This document shows, piece after piece, positions 50,995-58,035 of a stretch of 64,000 bases of DNA. Below the pieces are notes generated by a model that saw only the letters and a list, made by a program, of their open reading frames with translations, ran no database searches and was not told the origin of the DNA. Made by a program: the position numbers and the translations under genes. This DNA comes from Thermovibrio ammonificans HB-1. GTDB taxonomy: Bacteria; Aquificota; Aquificia; Desulfurobacteriales; Desulfurobacteriaceae. How positions within the stretch are numbered: the stretch's first letter is position 1; the number at the start of each line of letters is the position of its first letter. The stretch spans positions 762,418 through 826,417 of the forward strand of contig NC_014926.1 of NCBI RefSeq assembly GCF_000185805.1, given 5' to 3'.

Positions 50995-51290
50995 TGTTCG
51001 CCCTCCTTGATGGTCTCCTCGAGCTTCTGGATTTTCTGCTCAACTTCTTCGAGGATGTTCTTCTTCTCCTCTTCGGTCATGCTGCCTTCGCCGGAGGAGA
51101 CGAGCTGTTTTATGGAGTCGGCTATCTCCTTAACCAGGTTCTGGGCCCTCTCGGGCAGGTCGCTCTCCTTTATCTGTTCTTGAAGCTCTTCCAGTTTCTT
51201 TAGAAGCTCCTCCCTTTTGGTGGTGGCCACCACAGCTGCGCCGGCACCTACGAGTGTTCCCAGGAGGAACAGAACGGAGCCTTTTTTCAT
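50991..51290 (-). CDS. Small YtxH-like membrane/coiled-coil protein
   Basis: The 99-residue protein starts with a hydrophobic, glycine-rich helix (about 4-24, SVLFLLGTLVGAGAAVVAT) followed by about 70 residues of Lys/Glu-rich heptads. This is the layout of YtxH-type proteins, whose role is unknown. It should be membrane-anchored. Its end contains the Shine-Dalgarno sequence and part of the start codon of murE, so its translation may control murE. By position it sits where ftsL or another small bitopic protein lies in other dcw clusters, but there is no sequence evidence for FtsL. Confidence 0.72.
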   Translation of the reverse strand: MKKGSVLFLLGTLVGAGAAVVATTKREELLKKLEELQEQIKESDLPERAQNLVKEIADSIKQLVSSGEGSMTEEEKKNILEEVEQKIQKLEETIKEGEQ

Positions 51291-51333
51291 CTCTAACCTC
51301 CCGCAATCTAATGCTTACGCTTCTAAATTAAAC

Positions 51334-51618
51334 CTAACCGCCCCTTCTTCCAACCCTCTTAACGAAGGAGACAACGGTATTTACTGCCTTTACGGCCTCT
51401 GTCAGCGTGTTTACTGCTGCCTTTAGCTCTACAACTGCCGGCCTCAGCTGGTTGTTAACCGTATCTACGCTCTCGCTCACCTTTTCGAGGAGCTCGTTTA
51501 CCTTGGTAACCAGCTCCCTTATGGCCTTAAAGGAGACTATGAAGAATACAACGGCTCCTATCGTTACAAGAACGGTGCAGAGAGCTATTACGGTAAGGTC
51601 GAACTCGATGAGTGTCAT
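51334..51618 (-). CDS. Small DUF948-like membrane/coiled-coil protein
   Basis: The 94-residue protein has an N-terminal membrane helix (about 8-32, VIALCTVLVTIGAVVFFIVSF) and then an amphipathic helical region with regular hydrophobic spacing (ELVTKVNELLEKVSESVDTVNNQL). This is the pattern of DUF948/YoxC proteins, with no known function. The basic end VKRVGRRGG is notable. It begins 1 base after the moaA stop and is followed after 43 bases by the YtxH-like gene. The pairing of DUF948 and YtxH proteins is known in Firmicutes general-stress operons, as I recall. Confidence 0.72.
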   Translation of the reverse strand: MTLIEFDLTVIALCTVLVTIGAVVFFIVSFKAIRELVTKVNELLEKVSESVDTVNNQLRPAVVELKAAVNTLTEAVKAVNTVVSFVKRVGRRGG

Positions 51619-51619
51619 C

Positions 51620-52591
51620 TTAACCTCCGATTGTGAACATCTTCCTTGAGCAGCCGAGGCTCTCCAGCGCCTCTACGCCGTTTACGGCCGACTTTGCAAG
51701 TAGTGCCTGCGCCACCGCCAACTTGAGGTGGTGGGGCCTGTAGCCTTCAGACCGAATTATACTTTTAAGGTCGATTTCCCTTTCAGACATCAGGCAGAGC
51801 CTCAGCTTTCCGTCGGAGGTGAGGCGGAGCCTGTTGCAGTTGTCGCAGAAGTGCTCGCTGACGGAGGGGATAAAGCCCACGGAAACGTTTAAATTTTCGG
51901 GTTTAAAGCTTTTGGCCGGCCCCTGTTTCTTTACTTTAACGGGCCTTAGAGAGCCGAAGGCCCTCTCCACCTTCTCTTTAACCTCTTGAAGGGGAACGAA
52001 CCGCTCCTTTGAGAAGAAGGGGCCCCCTACGGGCATTACCTCTATGAACCTTATTTCTACTCCTTCCTCTGCTGCAAACGCTACAAGGTCTAAAACTTCG
52101 GTATCGTTAAAGCCTCTTATAACTACGGTGTTTATCTTTACGGGTGTGAGACCTACCCTTTTGGCTTCCCTTATACCCTCTATTACCTGCCGGAGGGCTT
52201 TTTCCGTTGTGCCGGTTATAAAGGCGAACTTCTTAGGGTCCAGTGTATCGAGGCTCACGTTTACCCTTTTCAGTCCCCTCTTTTTGAGCTCCCCGGCTTT
52301 CTCCTTCAGGAGGAATCCGTTGGTTGTTGCCGTTATTTCGGTTATCCCCGGAACTTCCGACAGCAGCGATACGAGGTTTTCAACTCCCTGCCTGATGAGG
52401 GGCTCGCCCCCCGTTAGTCTTACCGAGTTAACGCCGAACTGGGCGAAGGTTTTTACTATCTCGGTAATCTCCTCGTAGGTGAGGAGCTCTTTGTGGGGAA
52501 TGAACTCCCTTACCCCTTCAGGCATGCAGTAGCGGCACCGGAAGTTGCACCTGTCTGTTACCGATACCCTTAGGTAGTTTACTTTTGCCAT
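51620..52591 (-). CDS. moaA: GTP 3',8-cyclase MoaA (molybdenum cofactor synthesis)
   Basis: The 323-residue radical-SAM enzyme converts GTP to 3',8-cyclo-GTP, the first step of molybdopterin synthesis. The N-terminal cluster motif is TDRCNFRCRYCMPEG. RLTGGEPLIR follows, and the second [4Fe-4S] site is CDNCNRLRLTSDGKLRLC. The C-terminal double glycine, needed for activity, is present (TIGG). ATG at 52591 has GGAG about 10 bases upstream. No other moa gene is in the window, so it heads an operon of unrelated wall and division genes. Molybdenum or tungsten enzymes are implied elsewhere in the genome. Confidence 0.96.
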   Translation of the reverse strand: MAKVNYLRVSVTDRCNFRCRYCMPEGVREFIPHKELLTYEEITEIVKTFAQFGVNSVRLTGGEPLIRQGVENLVSLLSEVPGITEITATTNGFLLKEKAGELKKRGLKRVNVSLDTLDPKKFAFITGTTEKALRQVIEGIREAKRVGLTPVKINTVVIRGFNDTEVLDLVAFAAEEGVEIRFIEVMPVGGPFFSKERFVPLQEVKEKVERAFGSLRPVKVKKQGPAKSFKPENLNVSVGFIPSVSEHFCDNCNRLRLTSDGKLRLCLMSEREIDLKSIIRSEGYRPHHLKLAVAQALLAKSAVNGVEALESLGCSRKMFTIGG

Positions 52592-52774
52592 TGGTTAAAG
52601 CTCCGTTCGTAGATTATACTAATTTTAGAATAGCCCTTTTTGCCCGATTGCTTAAACAATAAAAAGAGAGGGTTGTTCTATGATTCACGATTTTTTCACG
52701 GGCCCTTCACAAACCTTTTACGGTCTGCCTTTAAACTCAATCTCAGCGATTCAAAATTCAAAGGGGGAAAGGTT
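52592..52774. promoter_or_regulatory. Divergent intergenic region, moaA / first TetR gene
   Basis: This 183-bp gap is the largest in the window. Reading leftwards, TATAAT (52618-52613) lies 22 bases before moaA, with no good -35. Reading rightwards, TTCACA (52706-52711) and TTTAAA (52730-52735) are 18 bases apart and may be a weak promoter for the TetR gene. A tandem ATTCAAA repeat (52749-52762) and two TTCAC copies flanking GGGCCC could be binding sites. I see no RNA gene. Confidence 0.42.
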
Positions 52775-53377
52775 ATGAGAGAGAGGATTGTAGAGGCTGC
52801 GGAGAAGGTTTTCTCCGAGAAGGGGTTTTACGAGGCAAAAGTCTATCAGATTGCCGACCTTGCAGAGGTTTCGGTGGGAACCATCTACCGTTTCTTCAAG
52901 AGTAAGGAGGAGCTCTACGCAGCAGTTCTGAAGAAGAAGCTTACGGAGCTTGAGAGGCGGGTGGAGAAGAGAACTAAGCACAAGTCTCCGGAAGAGGCCA
53001 TTAAGGCCTACATAGAGACCGTTGTCGATTTCTTCGACGAGGAGCGCTCCTTCTTCGAGATATTCATGAGGGAGGTCGGAAGCCTTTCCATAATAGACGA
53101 GGAGCGTTTCGAGCTTTCCGAGTGGTACAAGGGCTACGTTAAAAAGCTTGCAAGAATAGTCTCCAGGGGTGAGAGAAGGGGGGTTTTCAAGGAGCTCGAC
53201 CCTGTTGGTGTTATCCTTGCAATCTCGGGGGCCGTAAAGAACCTCCTCTACTGCTCTATGAAGGGGTTTGTGAACCTCTCCTCCGATGAGATTAAGAAGC
53301 TCCTGGTTGAGCTCTTCTTTAAGGGGCTGCTCACCTCCTCTTTCTCGGAGGGCAAGGCTCTCGTAACTTCCAAGTAA
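52775..53377 (+). CDS. TetR/AcrR-family transcriptional regulator (first)
   Basis: ATG at 52775, after GGGGGAAAGG, gives 200 residues. The frame is open 45 codons further upstream, but that part is low-quality sequence in the intergenic region. The helix-turn-helix is RERIVEAAEKVFSEKGFYEAKVYQIADLAEVSVGTIYRFFKSKEEL, of which the recognition helix is VSVGTIYRFF. The C-terminal helical half would bind an inducer. It precedes a second TetR gene by 51 bases and a drug-type efflux operon, which it may regulate. The recognition helix differs from that of the second regulator, so they probably read different operators. Confidence 0.92.
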   Translation: MRERIVEAAEKVFSEKGFYEAKVYQIADLAEVSVGTIYRFFKSKEELYAAVLKKKLTELERRVEKRTKHKSPEEAIKAYIETVVDFFDEERSFFEIFMREVGSLSIIDEERFELSEWYKGYVKKLARIVSRGERRGVFKELDPVGVILAISGAVKNLLYCSMKGFVNLSSDEIKKLLVELFFKGLLTSSFSEGKALVTSK

Positions 53378-53390
53378 CTTTTAAAACTGT

Positions 53391-53420
53391 TATACTCTCA
53401 GGTAAGTGCTTACTTACCTG
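53391..53420 (+). promoter_or_regulatory. -10 box and 9-bp-arm palindromic operator of the efflux operon
   Basis: TATACT (53391-53396) is followed directly by a perfect inverted repeat: CAGGTAAGT (53399-53407), GCTT spacer, ACTTACCTG (53412-53420). The arms and short spacer fit a TetR dimer site placed over the transcription start, so binding would block the promoter. It lies 9 bases before the second TetR gene's TTG. No clear -35 box is seen. Confidence 0.6.
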
Positions 53421-53428
53421 GGGGTCCC

Positions 53429-53980
53429 TTGAAGGCTCGCGACAGGATACTGGAGATTGCGTATCAGCTCTTCTCCGAGAAGGGGTACAGGGGGGCCACA
53501 ACCAGGGAGATTGCCGAGAGGGCCGGTTTCTCCGAGGTGACCCTTTTCAGGATTTTCGGCAGTAAGGAGAGGCTCTTCAGGGAGGTCCTTGAACGTTACT
53601 CTTCCGTTCTGGATATTGAGTCCCTTGTTGAGGGTGGGAAGCCTCCTTCCAGAGAGCTTCTCACCCGCGTAGCCCTCTCCCTCTACGGCTCTCTCAGAAA
53701 TAACGAGAGGCTCATACGGATACTCCTCTCGGAGGCCCCCAGCCACTCTACCACCGACTCTGTTACCTGCGTTTACAGGGATTTTGTGAACCGGCTCGAC
53801 TCTCTGATAGCCCGGGTTCTCTCGGTTCCGCCCTCTTCTCCTCTTCCACGGATTTTTCACGGTTCACTGTTCAGTCTCTTCCTTTCTGAGGAGCTCTTCG
53901 GAGGAAAGAGGCTCTCCGATGGAGAGCTTCGGGCCTTTGTAGAGGAGCTCGTTTCCCTTTTCGTCGGAGGTGAGCGTTGA
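53429..53980 (+). CDS. TetR/AcrR-family transcriptional regulator (second, probably local)
   Basis: The 183-residue protein has a TetR helix-turn-helix: ARDRILEIAYQLFSEKGYRGATTREIAERAGFSEVTLFRIFGSKERL, recognition helix SEVTLFRIFG, and a helical C-terminal ligand domain. The start is TTG at 53429, 9 bases after the palindrome at 53399-53420, with only a weak ribosome site (GGGGG). It overlaps the EmrA-like gene as TTGA. As first gene of the eight-gene efflux operon with a palindrome at its promoter, it is the best candidate for an autoregulating repressor. Confidence 0.92.
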   Translation: MKARDRILEIAYQLFSEKGYRGATTREIAERAGFSEVTLFRIFGSKERLFREVLERYSSVLDIESLVEGGKPPSRELLTRVALSLYGSLRNNERLIRILLSEAPSHSTTDSVTCVYRDFVNRLDSLIARVLSVPPSSPLPRIFHGSLFSLFLSEELFGGKRLSDGELRAFVEELVSLFVGGER

Positions 53981-55239
53981 GGCGACTTTTCACCCTTTTG
54001 GGGCTCGTTGCCGTTCTTACCGTGACTGCCTGGTTCGGTTACTTCCTCTACCTCCACTACAGGTTTGTTGTTACCGATAACGCTTTTCAGTCTGCCAACT
54101 TTACGGCCGTATCTACCGAAGATGTTTCGGGAAAAATAGTGAAGCTCTACGTTAAGGAGTTTCAGAGGGTATCTAAGGGGCAACCCCTTTTTAAGGTTGA
54201 CGACTCTTCCTACAGGGAGAGGCTCCGCCAGGTTGAGGCCCAGCTGAAGGCCGTTGATGCCCAGATAGAGGCGGCGAAGCTCAGGCTATCCCGCCTTCAG
54301 GTTCAGCTTCCCGCCTCCGTCGGCGAGGCCGAAGCGGCTCTTTCGGGGGCTAAAGCCTCTGTTTCTGCCCTTGGGAGGCAGCTTTCTGAGGCAGAGGCCA
54401 ACTACAGGGCAACCCTTGCCCAGGCACAAGCTGCGGTTCCCGCAGCCCGCTCGGCCCTTGAAGCTGCAAAGGTGGACTTGGAGAGGTGGAGGCGCCGGCT
54501 GGAGCGCTACAGGGCCCTCTACGAAAGGCGGGTCATATCGCTTCAGCAGTTTGAAGACGTTAAAGCCGCTTACTACAAGGCCCTTTCCGCTTACAGGGCT
54601 GCAGAGTCGAGGCTCGTTCAAGCCGACTCTTCCCTTAAAAAGGCGGAGGCCCTAAAAGAGCAGGTTAAAGCCCTTGAAGCCCGTTTGAAGGCGGTCCGGG
54701 CAAAGGTTGTAGCCTATGGGCAGAGGCTCAAAGCCTCTGAAGCCTCTTTGAAGCAGATAGAGGAGACCCGTGCCCTGCTGAAGGAGCTCCTTGCCCGCAG
54801 AAAGGCTCTTGTTGCCCAGGAGGCCCAGGTTAAGCTGCTCCTTTCCCACACCCTCGTTAGGTCTCCGGTGAGCGGTTTTGTGGCAAAGCGCTGGAAGGAG
54901 GTGGGAGACTTTACCTCTCCGGGGCTTCCCGTTTTCTCCGTTTACGACCCCTCTTCCTTTTACGTTCTTGCCTGGATAGATGAGGATAAGGTTCGCTTTA
55001 TCCGCAATGGGACCGAAGGAAGGGTTGAGCTTGAGACCTGCGGAAGGAGCTTCAAAGCCCGCGTTGTTGCGGTAGGTAGGTCTGCAGGCTCCGTTTTTGC
55101 CCTGATACCCCGGGATACCTCCCAAGGGGAGTACACAAGGGTTGTTCAGAGGGTTCCCGTAAAGATAAAGGTGTTTAACGTTCCCCTTGAGTGTGTAAAG
55201 CCCGGAACCAACGTTACCGTTTACCTGAGGAAGCGATGA
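53977..55239 (+). CDS. EmrA-type membrane fusion protein (HlyD family)
   Basis: The 420-residue periplasmic adaptor links an MFS pump to TolC. One membrane helix lies at about residues 5-27, then the first half of the lipoyl domain with DNAFQSANFTAVSTEDVSGKIVKLYV, typical of EmrA. A very long Ala/Leu/Arg-rich coiled-coil hairpin covers about 75-285, followed by the second lipoyl half (VRSPVSGFVAKRWKEVGDFT) and a beta-barrel (YVLAWIDEDKVRFIRNGTEGRVELE). The start is TTG with GGAGG 6 bases upstream. The stop overlaps the emrB-like start. Confidence 0.93.
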   Translation: MRRLFTLLGLVAVLTVTAWFGYFLYLHYRFVVTDNAFQSANFTAVSTEDVSGKIVKLYVKEFQRVSKGQPLFKVDDSSYRERLRQVEAQLKAVDAQIEAAKLRLSRLQVQLPASVGEAEAALSGAKASVSALGRQLSEAEANYRATLAQAQAAVPAARSALEAAKVDLERWRRRLERYRALYERRVISLQQFEDVKAAYYKALSAYRAAESRLVQADSSLKKAEALKEQVKALEARLKAVRAKVVAYGQRLKASEASLKQIEETRALLKELLARRKALVAQEAQVKLLLSHTLVRSPVSGFVAKRWKEVGDFTSPGLPVFSVYDPSSFYVLAWIDEDKVRFIRNGTEGRVELETCGRSFKARVVAVGRSAGSVFALIPRDTSQGEYTRVVQRVPVKIKVFNVPLECVKPGTNVTVYLRKR

Positions 55240-56792
55240 AGAGGGTCTTCTTCCTCGGTGGCTTAATAGTTGCCGGTATGTTTATGACCCTTCTGGACAC
55301 CACCATAGTGGACATTGCCCTCCCCCATATGATGAGCGCCTTCGAGGTAGAGCCCGACGATATCCAGTGGGTTATAACCTCTTACATGGTCGCCTCGGCC
55401 GTTTCGATGCCGGTTGTAGGTTGGCTCGGGGGCAGAATCGGCCACAGGAACACCTACCTTTTGGGGATAGCCCTCTTTACGGCTATGAGTGCCCTGTGCG
55501 GCCTTGCCCCGAACCTCGATTTTATGATTTTCGCAAGGACCCTCCAAGGGGTGGGTGAGGGCCTTGCGGTTCCCATGACGATGACGCTTCTTTTTGAGCT
55601 CTTCCCTCCCGAGAAACGGGGGGTGGCAATGGGGCTCTTTGCCCTGGGAGCAACTTTCGGGCCGTCGCTGGGTCCCACCCTCGGGGGCTACATAACCGAA
55701 CACCTGAGCTGGCGCTGGATATTCTACGTTAACCTCCTTCCCGGGGTTCTTGTTGTTTACCTGCTCACCCTGTTTATGGAGGACGACCGCCACCTCCACA
55801 GAAGCGATAAACCCCTTGATATTCCGGGTCTGCTGCTCCTTGCCGCCTCCCTGACCTCCCTCATTGTTGCCCTCTCCAAGGGCAACAGCTGGGGTTGGGA
55901 CTCGATGAAGGTTGTATCCCTCCTTTACTTCTTCTTCATTTCCCTTGTGCTCTTTGTGTTCTACGAGCTGAGAACCGAAAACCCCCTTGTAGAGCTGAGG
56001 ATTTTCAAGTTTCCCTTCTTCCGCTACCCGGTTATCTCCCTAACCCTCTTCGGTATGGGGGTTTACGCCTCCTACTTTCTACTGCCCCTTTACCTTGAGA
56101 AGCTCCGGGGCTTTCCGACCATAACAGCGGGGGAGATTCTCTTCTGGCCCTCTATGGCCACCGGCCTTGTGAGTATGGTTGTGGGATTCCTTATAGACAG
56201 GAAGCTCCTGAGTAAACGGACCTCAATAGTAATCGGCGTCCTCATTTTCACCTTCGGAACTTACCTGCAGACCGCCCTCGACCTCGACATGAGTAAATCG
56301 GAGGTTGTTCTCTACCTGCTTCCCTGGGGAGCCGGGATGGGCTTCTTCTTCCCCGCCCTCTCTCAGGTCTCCTTGGGCTCTTTGAAAGGAGAGCTTCTCC
56401 GCCAGGCCTCCGGCCTTCAGAACCTTTTAAGGCTGGTCGGGGGCAGTGTGGGGACTGCGGTCTCCACCTACATTTTGGTCTCCTCCCAGCCGAAGCACTT
56501 CGTTCACCTTACCCAGGAGGTTTCCCCCCAAGCACCGCAGGTTGTTTACTTCCTGAACAGGTGGAAGGAGCACTTCCTTTACGACTGCTCCTCGGTTCCC
56601 CAGATTGCCTCGGAGCAGGCCAAGGGGGTGCTTGCGAAGCTCTTTTCCCTGCACGCCTTCTGGCACTCCTTCGGAGATGCCTTCTTCTTCGCCCTCGTTT
56701 GCGGGGTTTTAACTTTAATACCAGCCCTCTTCGTGGAGGAAAGCGGTGAGAGCGGTGTTGATAGCCTTAATTTTAAGCCTTCTGACGGTTAG
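55236..56792 (+). CDS. EmrB/QacA-type MFS drug exporter (DHA2, 14 TM)
   Basis: ATG at 55236 (ATGA overlap with the adaptor) gives 518 residues. The frame opens 15 codons earlier but that part is not hydrophobic. The protein has about 14 hydrophobic segments. Family motifs are LDTTIVDIALPHM (motif D1), QWVITSYMVASAVSMPVVGWLGGRIGHRN (motif A), ARTLQGVGEGLAVPM (motif B), and FALGATFGPSLGPTLGGYI (motif C of antiporters). DHA2 proteins export hydrophobic drugs, bile salts or fatty acids by proton exchange. With the EmrA-type adaptor and TolC-type channel it makes a complete tripartite pump. Confidence 0.94.
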   Translation: MKRVFFLGGLIVAGMFMTLLDTTIVDIALPHMMSAFEVEPDDIQWVITSYMVASAVSMPVVGWLGGRIGHRNTYLLGIALFTAMSALCGLAPNLDFMIFARTLQGVGEGLAVPMTMTLLFELFPPEKRGVAMGLFALGATFGPSLGPTLGGYITEHLSWRWIFYVNLLPGVLVVYLLTLFMEDDRHLHRSDKPLDIPGLLLLAASLTSLIVALSKGNSWGWDSMKVVSLLYFFFISLVLFVFYELRTENPLVELRIFKFPFFRYPVISLTLFGMGVYASYFLLPLYLEKLRGFPTITAGEILFWPSMATGLVSMVVGFLIDRKLLSKRTSIVIGVLIFTFGTYLQTALDLDMSKSEVVLYLLPWGAGMGFFFPALSQVSLGSLKGELLRQASGLQNLLRLVGGSVGTAVSTYILVSSQPKHFVHLTQEVSPQAPQVVYFLNRWKEHFLYDCSSVPQIASEQAKGVLAKLFSLHAFWHSFGDAFFFALVCGVLTLIPALFVEESGESGVDSLNFKPSDG

Positions 56793-58035
56793 CTCCCGGG
56801 CCGGAGAGCTCGACAGGCTCATCTACTTGGCCTTCTCCTCTAACAAGGAGGTTCAGAAGGCCAAAACCGAGCTGAAGATATCCTCGGTTGAGTTTAAAGA
56901 GGCGGTAACGGGGTACTTCCCGAAGGTGGAGCTCTCCTACTCCAGGAACTACTTGAACTCTGTTCCCACTTACACCTTCTCCCTTCCGGGCTTGCCGCCT
57001 TCCGGCTTTTCCCTCTTCAACAAGAGTTTCTACCAGTTTAAGGTTGAGGCCGTTCAGCCCCTTTTTACAGGAGGTAGAGTTTCAAACTCGGTGAAGCTCA
57101 GGAGTTTTCAGGAGAGGGCCTCCTACTACACCCTCCTTGAGGTTTTAAACAGGGTTGCCTATCGGGTAAAGAGGAGTTACTACAACTACCTGAAGGCAAG
57201 GGCCATGCTCAACGTTGCAGAGGCAACCCTTCGGGCCGCTAAGGCTCACTACGCAGTTGTGAAGGCCTTCTACGATGAAGGTATAGTGGCAAGGAGAGAC
57301 CTCCTTGAAGCTCAGGTAAAGCTGGAGGAGGCTAAACAGCAGGTTGTGAAGGCGAAGGGCCTTGTTGAAGTGGCCAGGGAGCAGCTCAGAACCGTTGTCG
57401 GTGCCGGTAAGCTGCCTCCCCTTTCCGGCTGTTTAAGGGCGACCCCTGTGAGCTTGCCTCCCCTTGAGGAGCTTATACAGAGGGCCTACAGGCAGCGCCC
57501 CCTCCTTAAGGCCCTTAAGGCCGCCGAAGGTGCGGCCCGCTCGGGGGAGCGGCTTGCCGTCTCCTCTTTCATGCCTGAGCTCCTCTTGGGAATCTCCTAC
57601 CAAAGGACATCTCAGTACCCGGGGCTTTCCCCCTTTAGCTCAACTGCGGTTGCCGTAACTTTCCGGTTCCCCCTCTTTGAGGGAGGTAGGCGTTTCCTGG
57701 AGCTTGAAAAGGCCAGACTCCAAATCGATAAGGCCCGCCTCTCCCTTGAAAGGGCAAAAGAGGAGGTGAGGCTTCAGGTGGTTTCGGCCTACACCGAGTT
57801 TAACAGCGCGAGGAAGCAGCTCGACGTTGCTAAGAAGATGGTTGAGGAGGCCAGGGAGCTTCTCCGCGACTCCAGGGAGCGCTACAGGGAACACGTTGGC
57901 ACCTCTACCGAGGTGGTTGACGCCATAGCTTACCTACAGAGGGCCAGGAGTTCGCTTGTTTCGGCCCTTGCCGACTACGAAACGGCCCTTGCGGCCCTCA
58001 GGTGGGCCGTTGGTGCCGGAGGAGGTGAGCGGTGA
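56746..58035 (+). CDS. TolC-family outer-membrane efflux protein
   Basis: The 429-residue protein starts with GTG after GGAGGAAAGC, 47 bases inside the MFS gene, and has a signal peptide (about 1-20, LIALILSLLTVSSRAG). Two homologous helical halves are seen, each with coiled-coil helices, as expected of OEP repeats: SSVEFKEAVTGYFPKVELSYSRNY and SGERLAVSSFMPELLLGISYQR. FNNSFYQ-like and LFEGGRRFLELEKARLQ strands and helices match the family. It forms trimeric channels across the outer membrane. It lies between the MFS pump and the ABC pump and may serve both. Confidence 0.93.
   Translation: MRAVLIALILSLLTVSSRAGELDRLIYLAFSSNKEVQKAKTELKISSVEFKEAVTGYFPKVELSYSRNYLNSVPTYTFSLPGLPPSGFSLFNKSFYQFKVEAVQPLFTGGRVSNSVKLRSFQERASYYTLLEVLNRVAYRVKRSYYNYLKARAMLNVAEATLRAAKAHYAVVKAFYDEGIVARRDLLEAQVKLEEAKQQVVKAKGLVEVAREQLRTVVGAGKLPPLSGCLRATPVSLPPLEELIQRAYRQRPLLKALKAAEGAARSGERLAVSSFMPELLLGISYQRTSQYPGLSPFSSTAVAVTFRFPLFEGGRRFLELEKARLQIDKARLSLERAKEEVRLQVVSAYTEFNSARKQLDVAKKMVEEARELLRDSRERYREHVGTSTEVVDAIAYLQRARSSLVSALADYETALAALRWAVGAGGGER

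Noticed and set aside
52640-52774. N-terminal extension of the first TetR regulator
   Set aside because: The extra 45 residues precede the normal DNA-binding domain and lie in the divergent promoter region; ATG 52775 has a ribosome site.
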